Below are positions 1 to 6,922 of a stretch of DNA of 64,000 bases, piece after piece. A program made the position numbers and the translations under genes. The notes under the pieces are model-generated. The model worked only from the letters and a program-made list of their open reading frames with translations, had not been told where the DNA came from and did no database searches. The stretch is from an uncultured Clostridia bacterium. Lineage in GTDB: Bacteria; Bacillota; Clostridia; Oscillospirales; Ruminococcaceae. Every line of letters starts with the position of its first letter. The first letter of the stretch is position 1. The DNA is taken from the NCBI GenBank assembly GCA_947383835.1, contig CANDEV010000008.1, forward strand, positions 1 through 64,000, in the 5' to 3' direction.

Positions 1-49
1 TGGAAACATTTTATCCTTATTGACAAAGTACGCCCAAAAGGGTAAAGGC

Positions 50-637
50 TCAGCCTTTTTCCGCAATAAGCCTGTTTATCTGCGGCACTTTAAGAAGCAC
101 AGCCGCGCCTATCACCGTGAAGATCATTTCGGGGAGCATATACGCGCCGTTGTAAAGGGTGCTGTAGAGCCACTCGTTGTCGGTGGAAAAGGTTTCCCAG
201 ATCATACCCGCGGAGTGGAATATGACCGCACCGCTGACAATGTGGAAAATATACCTTATAAGAATAGCGGCAGCCGTTCCTCCAAGTCTGCCCATAAGAC
301 CCTTTTGGCGGAAAATTCCCGCCAGACCTATAGCGGTGTACGCGCCTATGTAGTCCAAAAAAATGCAGGCGGCAAGCATTGCGGGAGTAAGTCCCCAAGC
401 AAAAAGCCCGTCCACGATAATGCCCTGACCAAGCTGTAAAAGCGAGGAAACGAACGCAGCGAAAAGTCCTGCCTTAACGCCCCTTTTAATGCTGAATATT
501 GCGATAGGCAGCATTGACAGCAGTGTAATGGATCCTCCCCATGGCAGGTGGAAAATCTTGATATAGCTTAAAACGAAAGCCATAGCTACCATTATCGCGC
601 CCTCTGCGAGGACTCTTGTTTTTGAGTTTCTTTCCAT
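50..637 (-). CDS. thiT: Thiamine ECF transporter substrate-binding component ThiT
   Basis: A 195-residue very hydrophobic protein with about six membrane segments and an N-terminal cytoplasmic arg/lys tail. The family (ThiT S-component of energy-coupling factor transporters) binds thiamine in the membrane and docks on a shared EcfAA'T module, which is not in this window. The WGGSI, FAWGLTPAMLA and YNGAYMLPE stretches fit the ThiT substrate-pocket regions. The gene lies directly behind a TPP riboswitch with its own terminator, which independently supports a thiamine role. The ATG is preceded by a weak GGAAG-like ribosome site. High confidence. Confidence 0.93.
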   Translation of the reverse strand: MERNSKTRVLAEGAIMVAMAFVLSYIKIFHLPWGGSITLLSMLPIAIFSIKRGVKAGLFAAFVSSLLQLGQGIIVDGLFAWGLTPAMLAACIFLDYIGAYTAIGLAGIFRQKGLMGRLGGTAAAILIRYIFHIVSGAVIFHSAGMIWETFSTDNEWLYSTLYNGAYMLPEMIFTVIGAAVLLKVPQINRLIAEKG

Positions 638-693
638 AATACATACTTCCTAACTTTATAAAATGTATAATTACGGCATGGCTGTCCGACAGA

Positions 694-726
694 ATAAAAA
701 AAAGTCTGTACAAACGCACAGACTTT
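694..726 (-). terminator. Riboswitch-controlled intrinsic terminator
   Basis: On the minus strand AAAGTCTGTGCG and the matching TACAGACTTT form a stem of about ten pairs followed by a run of U residues. It sits between the TPP aptamer and thiT, where TPP-dependent transcription termination would act. Confidence 0.8.
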
Positions 727-744
727 GACTTTTCATAGAAAGCG

Positions 745-860
745 AACAAATTCCCTACGCCGGCATTACCCGTATCAGGTTTTAAGGGTCGGAACTGGTG
801 AAACTTGCCGCGCAAGATATTGGTTCCCTCTCAGCCGCCTTAAGCAGCTCCCCTACTGGA
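745..860 (-). promoter_or_regulatory. TPP (THI-box) riboswitch
   Basis: The minus strand carries the two hallmark TPP aptamer segments: GGCTGAGAGGG (about 832-843) and ACCTGATACGGGTAATG with GCCGGCGTAGGGA (about 751-781). The aptamer is followed by the terminator at 694-726 and then thiT. Expected behaviour is transcription attenuation when thiamine pyrophosphate is abundant. Confidence 0.95.
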
Positions 861-915
861 ATATTAGATTTTAATAAGCAGGAGGCAGAAAATTACTTCT
901 CCTCTGTAATTATTT

Positions 916-944
916 ATTTTACCACAGCTCTTTCGGTTTGTCAA
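916..944 (-). promoter_or_regulatory. Promoter for the TPP riboswitch/thiT transcript
   Basis: Minus-strand TTGACA (939-944) and TAAAAT (916-921) are separated by 17 bases, a good sigma-A promoter about 55 bases before the aptamer. It is divergent from the toxin-locus promoter at 963. Confidence 0.75.
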
Positions 945-962
945 GGGGTACTGCAAAATTTG

Positions 963-991
963 TTGACAAACAAAGAAAAATCTGATATTAT
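963..991 (+). promoter_or_regulatory. Promoter of the small-toxin mRNA
   Basis: TTGACA (963-968) and TATTAT (986-991) with 17-base spacing. Transcription would start near 998, giving a leader of about 85 bases with alternative hairpins that can hide the ribosome site of the small ORF at 1082. Confidence 0.75.
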
Positions 992-1081
992 AGCAATAAG
1001 AGTGTTGCCCGAAGCAGGAGTGTTCCTTGCCTGCGGAGGCGGTTGCTCCCCTTTATCAACAGTAAAGGGGGTTGATAATTA

Positions 1082-1192
1082 ATGGATACATATGTTACCT
1101 TTAACGAATTAATGACATTTATTATTATGTTGACAAGCGTTATCTCCCTGTGCTACGTTGTTTTTAGCAATAAAAACAACAAACATAAATAG
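1082..1192 (+). CDS. Putative holin-like small membrane toxin (type I TA candidate)
   Basis: A 36-residue peptide: short polar N-terminus (MDTYVTFNELMTF), one hydrophobic helix (IIMLTSVISLCYVVF) and a basic SNKNNKHK tail. This is the pattern of the Firmicute putative holin-like toxin family. The ribosome site GGGGG precedes ATG by about ten bases and lies in a stem (CCCCTTTA with TAAAGGGG, or alternatively TTATCAAC with GTTGATAA), so translation is probably structure-controlled. A bidirectional terminator follows, and a convergent antisense promoter lies beyond it. The toxin role is inferred from these features, not shown. Confidence 0.7.
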   Translation: MDTYVTFNELMTFIIMLTSVISLCYVVFSNKNNKHK

Positions 1193-1203
1193 CCGGGAAA
1201 AGC

Positions 1204-1241
1204 AAATAACCGCCCAAACTTCCTACAGCCGGCGGTTATTT
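1204..1241. terminator. Bidirectional terminator shared by toxin mRNA and antisense RNA
   Basis: AAATAACCGCC (1204-1214) pairs with GGCGGTTATTT (1231-1241). T-rich tracts flank both sides, so it can stop both converging transcripts, whose 3' ends would be complementary over this stem, as in Fst/TxpA-type loci. Confidence 0.75.
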
Positions 1242-1318
1242 TAATAATCAAAAGCATTAAGGGGAGTAGCCCGTTCCGCAGCAAGCCATAGCTCCTGTGT
1301 AGGGCATACACTCTTTAT
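1204..1318 (-). ncRNA. Candidate antisense antitoxin RNA
   Basis: A strong minus-strand promoter (1325-1353) would start an RNA near 1318 that ends at the shared terminator, about 110 bases long and without a credible ORF. Its first 55 bases (AAGAGTGT, GCCC, CAGGAG, TGCGG, CTCCCC in order) closely resemble the leader of the converging toxin mRNA read in its own direction. This makes the locus an inverted repeat around the small ORF. The role as antitoxin is inferred. Confidence 0.55.
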
Positions 1319-1324
1319 GTTTAT

Positions 1325-1353
1325 ATTATACATGGTTTTCTCCGTTCTGTCAA
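1325..1353 (-). promoter_or_regulatory. Promoter of the antisense RNA
   Basis: Minus-strand TTGACA (1348-1353) and TATAAT (1325-1330), exactly 17 bases apart: a near-consensus promoter directed at the toxin locus, stronger by match than the toxin promoter. Confidence 0.75.
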
Positions 1354-1374
1354 TAGCCGCGGACAAAATTTTAT

Positions 1375-1884
1375 TTAAAAGCAGCGTTCAATGCGCTCGC
1401 TGTCGTTTGGGACAGAATAAATATTTATTATCTTTATGCCTTTTTCCGCAGCCATTCGTACTGTCTGAGCAGTACCGCTGCCGATATTCTTTTCATTGTA
1501 ATAGCAGAAGCACCTGTCCGCCGCTTCAACAAGCCGCATATTCCGCACCTTTATACAGCCGTCGAAATATTCCTCCGAGACTACCTCAACGCTGTCCGCC
1601 GAGTTCATTATTTTATAGCAGACCTCACGCCGTCTGCCGTCCCACTCCGCTGTATGCTCCTTTGCGGGACAGGGCAGAATAAGGTGCAGCCTGATGTGTG
1701 GATATTTTTTTCTAAGCTTCAGGACCGTCAGCTCGCACATTGCCTCCCAGCTGTATGTCCCTCCCGAATAAAAATCCGTAACACCGTTTTCGATAAGAGC
1801 TTTAAGCTCTTTTTTTATTTTATACTCCAGATTTCTTGTGGACTTGACAAGCCTGTGTCCCGTAAAGCAGCAGTTCAATCTCAT
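1375..1884 (-). CDS. SLOG-family nucleotide-binding protein (copy 1)
   Basis: About 169 residues. The N-terminus LNCCFTGHR is the signature of the SLOG/DUF1273 (YpsA-like) Rossmann-like family, followed by FYSGGTYSWEAM (the glycine-rich ligand loop) and an acidic DSVEVVSEEYFDG segment. SLOG proteins bind nucleotides or their derivatives, often in conflict or stress systems. I start it at MRLNCC (1884), because the family begins right before this strand; a start 15 bases earlier is possible. It is divergent from an XRE regulator, as is the second SLOG gene at 6923. Ligand unknown. Confidence 0.75.
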   Translation of the reverse strand: MRLNCCFTGHRLVKSTRNLEYKIKKELKALIENGVTDFYSGGTYSWEAMCELTVLKLRKKYPHIRLHLILPCPAKEHTAEWDGRRREVCYKIMNSADSVEVVSEEYFDGCIKVRNMRLVEAADRCFCYYNEKNIGSGTAQTVRMAAEKGIKIINIYSVPNDSERIERCF

Positions 1885-1956
1885 CAGCTCCAATATCAAA
1901 TTTCCTTTGTTTTTTAGCAGTATTTTGGTGCATTTAATCGTCTTATATTTGATTAT

Positions 1957-1973
1957 AACATATTTAATATGTT
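1957..1973. promoter_or_regulatory. Palindromic operator candidate between SLOG and XRE genes
   Basis: AACATATTTAATATGTT is a perfect palindrome with a three-base centre in the AT-rich divergent promoter region. The same half-site AATATGTT recurs upstream of the second SLOG gene, so the neighbouring XRE protein is the likely binder (inference). Confidence 0.5.
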
Positions 1974-2082
1974 ATTTCAATATATAAAACATATTTTATT
2001 TGAGTATACGAGGGACAATTTGCTGCATTATAATATTTATACTATAATTATAATTTTACGGCAAACATCGGAGGTACCTCAA

Positions 2083-2412
2083 ATGTATGAAGAATTTGTC
2101 AGGGACAGGATAACACAGCTTCGACTGAAAAAGGGCGTGTCGGAATATAAAATGAGCTACGACCTCGGGCACAGCAGAGGCTATATCTACAACATCTCAT
2201 CGGGAAAGTCTCTGCCTCCGCTGACCGAGCTTTTTGCGATATGCGATTATTTCGGGATAACACCCTCTGAATTTTTTGATGATAATATTGCACGTCCCGA
2301 GCTTCTCCAAAAGGCTTTGGACGGCTTGAAAAAGCTTGACGAAAATGACCTGAAGCTTATTTTGGATTTTATAGACAGGCTTTGCAATAACTGCTCCCAT
2401 GATGTCCGTTGA
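2083..2412 (+). CDS. XRE-family HTH regulator
   Basis: 109 residues with an N-terminal helix-turn-helix of the XRE type (residues about 5-60: ITQLRLKKGVSEYKMSYDLG and YIYNISSGKSLPPLTELFAIC), then a helical C-terminal part. The start at 2083 is chosen because GGAGG lies 11 bases upstream and the fold begins there. It is divergent from the SLOG gene and probably controls it and itself. No catalytic domain. Confidence 0.8.
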   Translation: MYEEFVRDRITQLRLKKGVSEYKMSYDLGHSRGYIYNISSGKSLPPLTELFAICDYFGITPSEFFDDNIARPELLQKALDGLKKLDENDLKLILDFIDRLCNNCSHDVR

Positions 2413-2493
2413 AGCCGCACGATAATTTTCTGCCCCCGCCGACAGCTGCTTTCACAAGTACTGCAAATTTTTGTCGTAATTCATTGAAAAATC

Positions 2494-2522
2494 TTGACAT
2501 AAGCCGATATATGTTGTATACT
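2494..2522 (+). promoter_or_regulatory. Promoter in the spo0A upstream region
   Basis: TTGACA (2494-2499) and TATACT (2517-2522) with 17-base spacing. It would drive either a small RNA or a very long spo0A leader. Confidence 0.65.
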
Positions 2523-2615
2523 GTACATTAACAGGATCTTAAAAGACGGTTTTCCCGAATGCGCTTCATAAAAAGCTTAGAGCTTCGGTGGGAAAATCCG
2601 TTTATTAAAGCATGA

Positions 2616-2650
2616 TACAACATTTACGTGTTCCATTTTTGTAAATGAAC
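2616..2650 (+). repeat. Imperfect direct repeat, unit 1 (spo0A upstream)
   Basis: TACAACATTTACGTGT followed by TTTTTGTAAAT recurs at 2841-2872 as TACAACATTTATGTGT and ATTTTGTAAAT. Each unit can form a short hairpin (ATTTAC with GTAAAT in this copy). Confidence 0.5.
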
Positions 2651-2651
2651 T

Positions 2652-2658
2652 TGTCGAA
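2652..2658 (+). promoter_or_regulatory. 0A box (Spo0A binding site)
   Basis: TGTCGAA within TTGTCGAAAAA is an exact match to the Spo0A box consensus. With the reverse-strand box at 2787 it suggests autoregulation of spo0A. Confidence 0.6.
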
Positions 2659-2786
2659 AAATCACAGTCAGAAGCGCGAAAGCTGCGCCCTTGTTCCGTA
2701 TGGGACGCTTTTTATGGGAATGACCCCGTGAAAATTCCTCAAAAGCTGCCGAACCTTGTAAAACATTCCTTATTTTAACGGCTCTT

Positions 2787-2793
2787 TTCGACA
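2787..2793 (-). promoter_or_regulatory. 0A box (reverse strand)
   Basis: TTCGACA, the reverse complement of TGTCGAA, inside CTTGTCGAAAA on the minus strand. It is about 290 bases before the spo0A start. Confidence 0.6.
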
Positions 2794-2840
2794 AGCTCCA
2801 TACTTCAAAAAGAATAAGATCGCGTATAATAAGAAGTGCT

Positions 2841-2872
2841 TACAACATTTATGTGTGCGAATTTTGTAAATA
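2841..2872 (+). repeat. Imperfect direct repeat, unit 2 (spo0A upstream)
   Basis: Second copy of the unit at 2616-2650. It lies just downstream of a TATAAT (2825-2830) that may be a further start site. Confidence 0.5.
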
Positions 2873-3082
2873 AGCTTTTCCACCGCTTTTTTGATCCTGA
2901 CAGAAAATAATTTTTTCCATGTTTGCATAAAATTTTGTTGAACTTTGTATTTTTTTACCAAATAATCTTGTATTGCCTTGTAAACTGCGATAAATAATTA
3001 CAAAATTTGGGAAATAAGTATTGATTTTTGTTCCATTTTGTGGTAGAATATGGAAAGAGAAAAATTTTAGGAGGTAGTCCAA

Positions 3083-3895
3083 ATGTCAACACAATCGGAA
3101 ATCAAAATACTTATAGGAGATGAAAATCTTGAATTTGCAGAGCAATGCTCAAAAGAAGCCGAAGAATCGGGTTATACGGCAAAATTATGCGCTGCGGACG
3201 CGGGAGCTATATTATCTGAGATCAAAAGCTTTATCCCTGATTTTGTAGTATGCTGTGCGCTAATGCCGGGAGGGAATGCTATCGAGCTGATCGAAAGTAC
3301 AAAAAGCATGAAAAGACGTCCGTTTTTTATTGTTATGTCATCATACAAAAATGAGAGGATAGAAATGGAGATACTCTCCCACAGCAACGCCTATCTTATG
3401 GTAAAGCCGTTTAATGCTGCTGCCCTTGTGAACACGATAAGGCGGCTTGAAAGCAGCGGCGAAAACGGCCGTCCCCCCGAAAACAAGGATGCTCGTCTGG
3501 AGATAATCGTTACCGACATCATACATCAGATAGGGATACCCGCGCACATAAAGGGCTATCATTATTTAAGAAAGGCGATAATGCTTTCCATAAAAGAGCC
3601 TGAAATGCTGGAGAGCATAACAAAGCTGCTTTACCCCACTATTGCAGAAGCTTTCAACACGTCCCCCTCCAGAGTTGAGAGAGCTATCCGCCACGCTATC
3701 GAGACGGCTTGGGACAGGGGCGACGTGGACGTACTTAACAATATGTTCGGCTACACCATAAGCGTAGGCAAGGGCAAGCCCACAAACTCGGAATTTATTG
3801 CTCTTGTTACGGACAACCTCCGTCTTAAATTCAAGCTTGAAGGCGGCGGCGGGGAACGCCCCGCGGCGAGTGTCACCCCCACAGTTAAAAACTAA
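3083..3895 (+). CDS. spo0A: Spo0A-type response regulator without the phospho-acceptor Asp
   Basis: 270 residues. Residues about 7-120 form a receiver domain; residues about 140-253 are the Spo0A DNA-binding domain, with family-diagnostic stretches (IGIPAHIKGYHYLRKAI, SRVERAIRHAIETAWDRG, GKGKPTNSEFIALV). The receiver keeps the acidic pair D13/E14, S86/S87 and K108, but the phospho-Asp position (D56 in B. subtilis; context PDVLVLDIIMP) reads PDFVVCCALMP, so Cys58 replaces it. The last 17 residues (from GGGGERPAAS) are encoded by a GC-rich repeat found repeatedly nearby. GGAGG precedes the ATG. DNA binding looks intact; control by phosphorelay looks lost or altered. Confidence 0.93.
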   Translation: MSTQSEIKILIGDENLEFAEQCSKEAEESGYTAKLCAADAGAILSEIKSFIPDFVVCCALMPGGNAIELIESTKSMKRRPFFIVMSSYKNERIEMEILSHSNAYLMVKPFNAAALVNTIRRLESSGENGRPPENKDARLEIIVTDIIHQIGIPAHIKGYHYLRKAIMLSIKEPEMLESITKLLYPTIAEAFNTSPSRVERAIRHAIETAWDRGDVDVLNNMFGYTISVGKGKPTNSEFIALVTDNLRLKFKLEGGGGERPAASVTPTVKN

Positions 3896-4022
3896 AAAAC
3901 TTTACTGCACTAAGCCCCCTCAAAGGGGGCGGGGCAGGGAACGCCCTGCGGCGAGTGTCACCCCCACAGTCAGAAATTAAAAAGCTTTACTGCGTCAAGC
4001 CCCCTCAAGGGGGCGGGGCAGA
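3846..4022 (+). repeat. Tandem GC-rich repeat (two units) overlapping the spo0A 3' end
   Basis: Unit: GGGGAACGCCCCGCGGCGAG, then TGTCACCCCCACAGT, an A-rich spacer, CTTTACTGC and a CCCCCTCAAAGGGGG hairpin. Copy 1 starts inside spo0A (3846), copy 2 at about 3935. Related pieces lie at 47461-47500, 7350, 38055-38115 and 47525. The first half encodes a capped C-terminal tail for spo0A and for a GH5 gene. Confidence 0.75.
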
Positions 4023-4150
4023 TACAGGTGTTTTTTCCGCTCTGTTTGATTTGTTATAAAATATGCACCGATTTTTCGGGGGACGTTTTTACGTCCCCCT
4101 ATTATTTTTTCGGACTGTTATAATTTAATTGCCCGAATTGCTCCCCACGG

Positions 4151-4179
4151 TTGAATTTTGCAGAAAAGTATGCTATAAT
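4151..4179 (+). promoter_or_regulatory. Promoter of the GH95 gene
   Basis: TTGAAT (4151-4156) and TATAAT (4174-4179), 17-base spacing, 36 bases before the start codon. Confidence 0.65.
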
Positions 4180-4214
4180 TTTCTAAAGAAAAAATTTGAA
4201 CGGGAGATATCTTT

Positions 4215-6497
4215 ATGAAAAAATCATCAGAGCTTTTATGGTACAAACAGCCCGCCCGCAACTGGGACGAGGCTCTCCCCGTGGGAAACGGCAGACTTGG
4301 CGGAATGATATTCGGCGTCCCCGAAAACGAGCTTATCCAGCTTAACGAGGACTCCGTCTGGTCGGGCGGCTTTCGCAAGCGGAACAATCCAAAGGCGTAT
4401 GAAAACCTTGAAAAAATGCGGCAGCTTATCCGCGAGGGAAAAACCTCCGAGGCGGAACGTCTCTGCGAGGACGCTTTCTACGGCGTGAACGAGCAGCAGC
4501 GGCATTACCAGCCCCTGGGTGACTTCCACATTTGGCAGGATAATACCGAAAATTACTCCGACTATATGCGCTGTCTCGACCTGTCAAGCGCTGTCTGCGA
4601 GACCTACTGGACAAACGGCGGTGTACGTTACTGCCGCAGGGTATTTTCCTCATATCCCGACAATGTAACTGTTATAAGCTTTACCGCTGACAAAAAAGGC
4701 ATGATCAGCTTTACCGCAAGCATTGACGGTCGGGACGACAATTACGACAAAAATGAAGCTTACGACAGCTCCACCCTGCTTTTTACCGTTTCGGACGGTA
4801 TACCCTATGCGGCGGCAATCTCCTGCTCCTCGGAGGGAGGAAAGGCTTTCACCGACGCAAACCGTATCCGTGTCGAGAGTGCGGACTCCGCTTTTATCAC
4901 CATAGCCTGCCAGACCTCTTACAGAAGCGGCGATTACGAAAAGCTGTCCGTAAGTCAGGCTAAGGCGGCGATCCGCAAGGGTGTGCAAAACCTGCTGACA
5001 TGGCATATTGCGGACTATACCGAGCTGTACAACAGATGTGAAATTGATCTCGGCGGCGATGATATGGGCAGTATACCGACAGACGAGCGTTTGCAAAAAA
5101 TCAAAGACGGCGTCAGCGACAGCGGACTTATTGAAATGTACTTCAATTTCTCACGCTATCTTATGATAGCAGGCAGCCGCGAGGGCAGTCTCCCCCTGAA
5201 TTTGCAGGGCATTTGGAACAAGGATATGTGGCCTGCTTGGGGCGGCAAGTACACCATAAACATCAACACCGAGATGAACTACTGGGGCGCGGAAATGCAG
5301 AACCTGTCCGAGTGCTGCACACCGCTGTTCGACCATATCGAGCGCATGAGGGAAAACGGCAGAGTTACCGCCCGTGAGATGTACCGCTGCGGGGGAACTA
5401 TGTGCCACCACAACACCGATATTTGGGGGGATACTGCCCCGCAGGACAAATGGCTCCCCGGCACGCTCTGGGTAATGGGCATGGCGTGGCTCTGCACTCA
5501 TTTGTACGAGCATTATTTATTCACGGGAGACAAGGCTTTCCTCACCGAAAAATATGACACAATGCGGGAGGCTGCGGAATTTTTCATTGATTACCTTATC
5601 GACGACGGCAGCGGCAGAATGGTTACCAGTCCGTCTGTCTCACCCGAAAACACTTATATTACCAAGGACGGCGCAAGGGGTACTATCTGTCAGGGCGCGG
5701 CTATGGACAGTCAGATTTTGTACACGCTGTTCACGGCGGTAATAAATTCCTCCGCGGAAATTTCCGAAGAATTTAAACCTAAGGACGACAGAGAATTTAT
5801 TGCAAAAATAAAGGAGCTTAGAGAAAAGCTCCCCAAGCCCGAAATAGGAAAATACGGACAGATCATGGAATGGGCGGAGGACTACGATGAGGCAGAACCC
5901 GGACACAGGCATGTTTCACAGCTTTTTGCCCTGCACCCTGCGGATATTATTTCAAAACGTCACACCCCCGAGCTTGCTGAGGCTGCAAAGGCGACCTTGA
6001 TACGCCGTCTCACCCACGGCGGTGGACACACAGGCTGGTCGCGGGCATGGATAATAAATATGTGGGCGCGTCTCCACGAAAGCGAAAAGGTTGGGGAGAA
6101 CATTGCCGCGCTGCTTGCTCATTCAACGAGCATTAATATGTTCGATATGCACCCGCCTTTCCAGATAGACGGCAATTTCGGCGGCGGCGCGGGAATTGCG
6201 GAGGCTCTGATACAAAGCCACAGCGGAGAAATACATTTTCTCCCTGCCGCTCCGAAAGAGTGGGAAAAGGGATTTGTCCGCGGCATTATTGCAAGAGGCG
6301 GCTTCGAGGTCGACTTTGAATGGGAACACGGCAAGCCTGTTTCCGCGGCAGTGCTTTCCCTTTGCGGAAATCCCTGCCGTATAGTCGGCAGCGGAATATC
6401 GGTTTCCTGCGGCGGAGAAAACGTCCCCGCGAAGGACAACGGGGACACGGTGAAGTTTGAGACTGAATGCGGAAAGGTTTATGAGATAAAATTTTAA
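4215..6497 (+). CDS. Glycoside hydrolase family 95 (alpha-L-fucosidase/alpha-L-galactosidase)
   Basis: 760 residues, full length for GH95. It opens with the family's N-terminal LWYKQPARNWDEALPVGNGR and LNEDSVWSGG. The (alpha/alpha)6 catalytic part has NINTEMNYW (the Asn pair that activates water in the inverting mechanism), HHNTDIWGD, EDYDEAEPGHRHVS with the general acid Glu, and MHPPFQIDGNFGGGAGIAEAL near the end. No signal peptide, so it probably acts on imported fucosylated or galactosylated oligosaccharides in the cytoplasm. Own promoter and terminator; monocistronic. Fucose versus galactose specificity cannot be told from sequence alone. Confidence 0.92.
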   Translation: MKKSSELLWYKQPARNWDEALPVGNGRLGGMIFGVPENELIQLNEDSVWSGGFRKRNNPKAYENLEKMRQLIREGKTSEAERLCEDAFYGVNEQQRHYQPLGDFHIWQDNTENYSDYMRCLDLSSAVCETYWTNGGVRYCRRVFSSYPDNVTVISFTADKKGMISFTASIDGRDDNYDKNEAYDSSTLLFTVSDGIPYAAAISCSSEGGKAFTDANRIRVESADSAFITIACQTSYRSGDYEKLSVSQAKAAIRKGVQNLLTWHIADYTELYNRCEIDLGGDDMGSIPTDERLQKIKDGVSDSGLIEMYFNFSRYLMIAGSREGSLPLNLQGIWNKDMWPAWGGKYTININTEMNYWGAEMQNLSECCTPLFDHIERMRENGRVTAREMYRCGGTMCHHNTDIWGDTAPQDKWLPGTLWVMGMAWLCTHLYEHYLFTGDKAFLTEKYDTMREAAEFFIDYLIDDGSGRMVTSPSVSPENTYITKDGARGTICQGAAMDSQILYTLFTAVINSSAEISEEFKPKDDREFIAKIKELREKLPKPEIGKYGQIMEWAEDYDEAEPGHRHVSQLFALHPADIISKRHTPELAEAAKATLIRRLTHGGGHTGWSRAWIINMWARLHESEKVGENIAALLAHSTSINMFDMHPPFQIDGNFGGGAGIAEALIQSHSGEIHFLPAAPKEWEKGFVRGIIARGGFEVDFEWEHGKPVSAAVLSLCGNPCRIVGSGISVSCGGENVPAKDNGDTVKFETECGKVYEIKF

Positions 6498-6504
6498 AAT
6501 ATAA

Positions 6505-6536
6505 AAATCGGCTGGATCTTCAGCCGATTTTTTATT
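6505..6536. terminator. Bidirectional terminator between GH95 and XRE genes
   Basis: AAATCGGCTG (6505-6514) and CAGCCGATTT (6521-6530) form a perfect stem with a six-base loop, flanked by T and A tracts, between convergent genes. Confidence 0.85.
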
Positions 6537-6537
6537 T

Positions 6538-6780
6538 TTATTCAATTTCCTGCTCTAAGCTTTGAAAAATTTCGCAGTTAAAAAATTCAACAACAGTTAT
6601 TTCCAAACCGTCACAAAGCATTTTTATTGTTGCAATTCCGGGATTTTTGCTTGCGCCGTAAATAATGCTTTTTACTGTAGACGGGTGTACTCCCGATAAA
6701 TTTGCCAAACCGTTTATTGTAATTCCGCGTTCTTTGCAAAGCTCTTCAATTCGCATTGCAACCGCTTTGGAAATTTTCAT
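6538..6780 (-). CDS. Small XRE-family HTH regulator
   Basis: 80 residues, almost entirely an HTH_3-type fold (AMRIEELCKERGITINGLAN, then STVKSIIYGASKNPGIATIK). AGGTT-type ribosome site upstream of the ATG. It is divergent from the second SLOG gene (6923), with operator-like repeats in between, repeating the arrangement at 1.4-2.4 kb. Likely autorepressor. Confidence 0.8.
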   Translation of the reverse strand: MKISKAVAMRIEELCKERGITINGLANLSGVHPSTVKSIIYGASKNPGIATIKMLCDGLEITVVEFFNCEIFQSLEQEIE

Positions 6781-6790
6781 TTTAACCTCC

Positions 6791-6902
6791 GACTATATAT
6801 AGACTTAACAAATATAAGTATATCATTTGATATTTATATATGCAGACTACATATAGACTTATTTTAACAAATATGTTAGACTATATATAGACTAACATAT
6901 TT
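6791..6902. promoter_or_regulatory. Operator array between XRE and SLOG genes
   Basis: Three direct copies of GACTAYATATAGACT (6791-6805, 6845-6859, 6879-6893). The third is embedded in a long palindrome, AAATATGTTAG (6869-6879) and CTAACATATTT (6892-6902). The AATATGTT half-site is shared with the palindrome at 1957-1973. Confidence 0.6.
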
Positions 6903-6922
6903 ATTTAACAAGGTGAGATTTT

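Larger units (their letters stand above)
2529..2715 (+). ncRNA. Candidate small RNA or long structured leader upstream of spo0A
   Basis: No credible gene fits between 2413 and 3082. After the promoter at 2494 comes a strong hairpin (2546-2559 with 2584-2601; ACGG, TTTTCCC and CGAA pair with TTCGG, GGGAAAA and CCGT) and, at 2685-2714, a terminator-like hairpin (GCGCCC with GGGACGC, then five T). This suggests a transcript of about 185 bases. I could not match it to a known RNA family; 6S RNA was considered on size only. Confidence 0.4.

Noticed and set aside
2529..2715. 6S RNA upstream of spo0A
   Set aside because: Size fits, but the ends do not pair and no central bubble with the expected arms can be drawn. 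Left as an unassigned candidate.
2770..3082. Minus-strand coding frames in the spo0A upstream region
   Set aside because: No ribosome sites, odd composition, and overlap with 0A boxes and repeats; judged non-coding.
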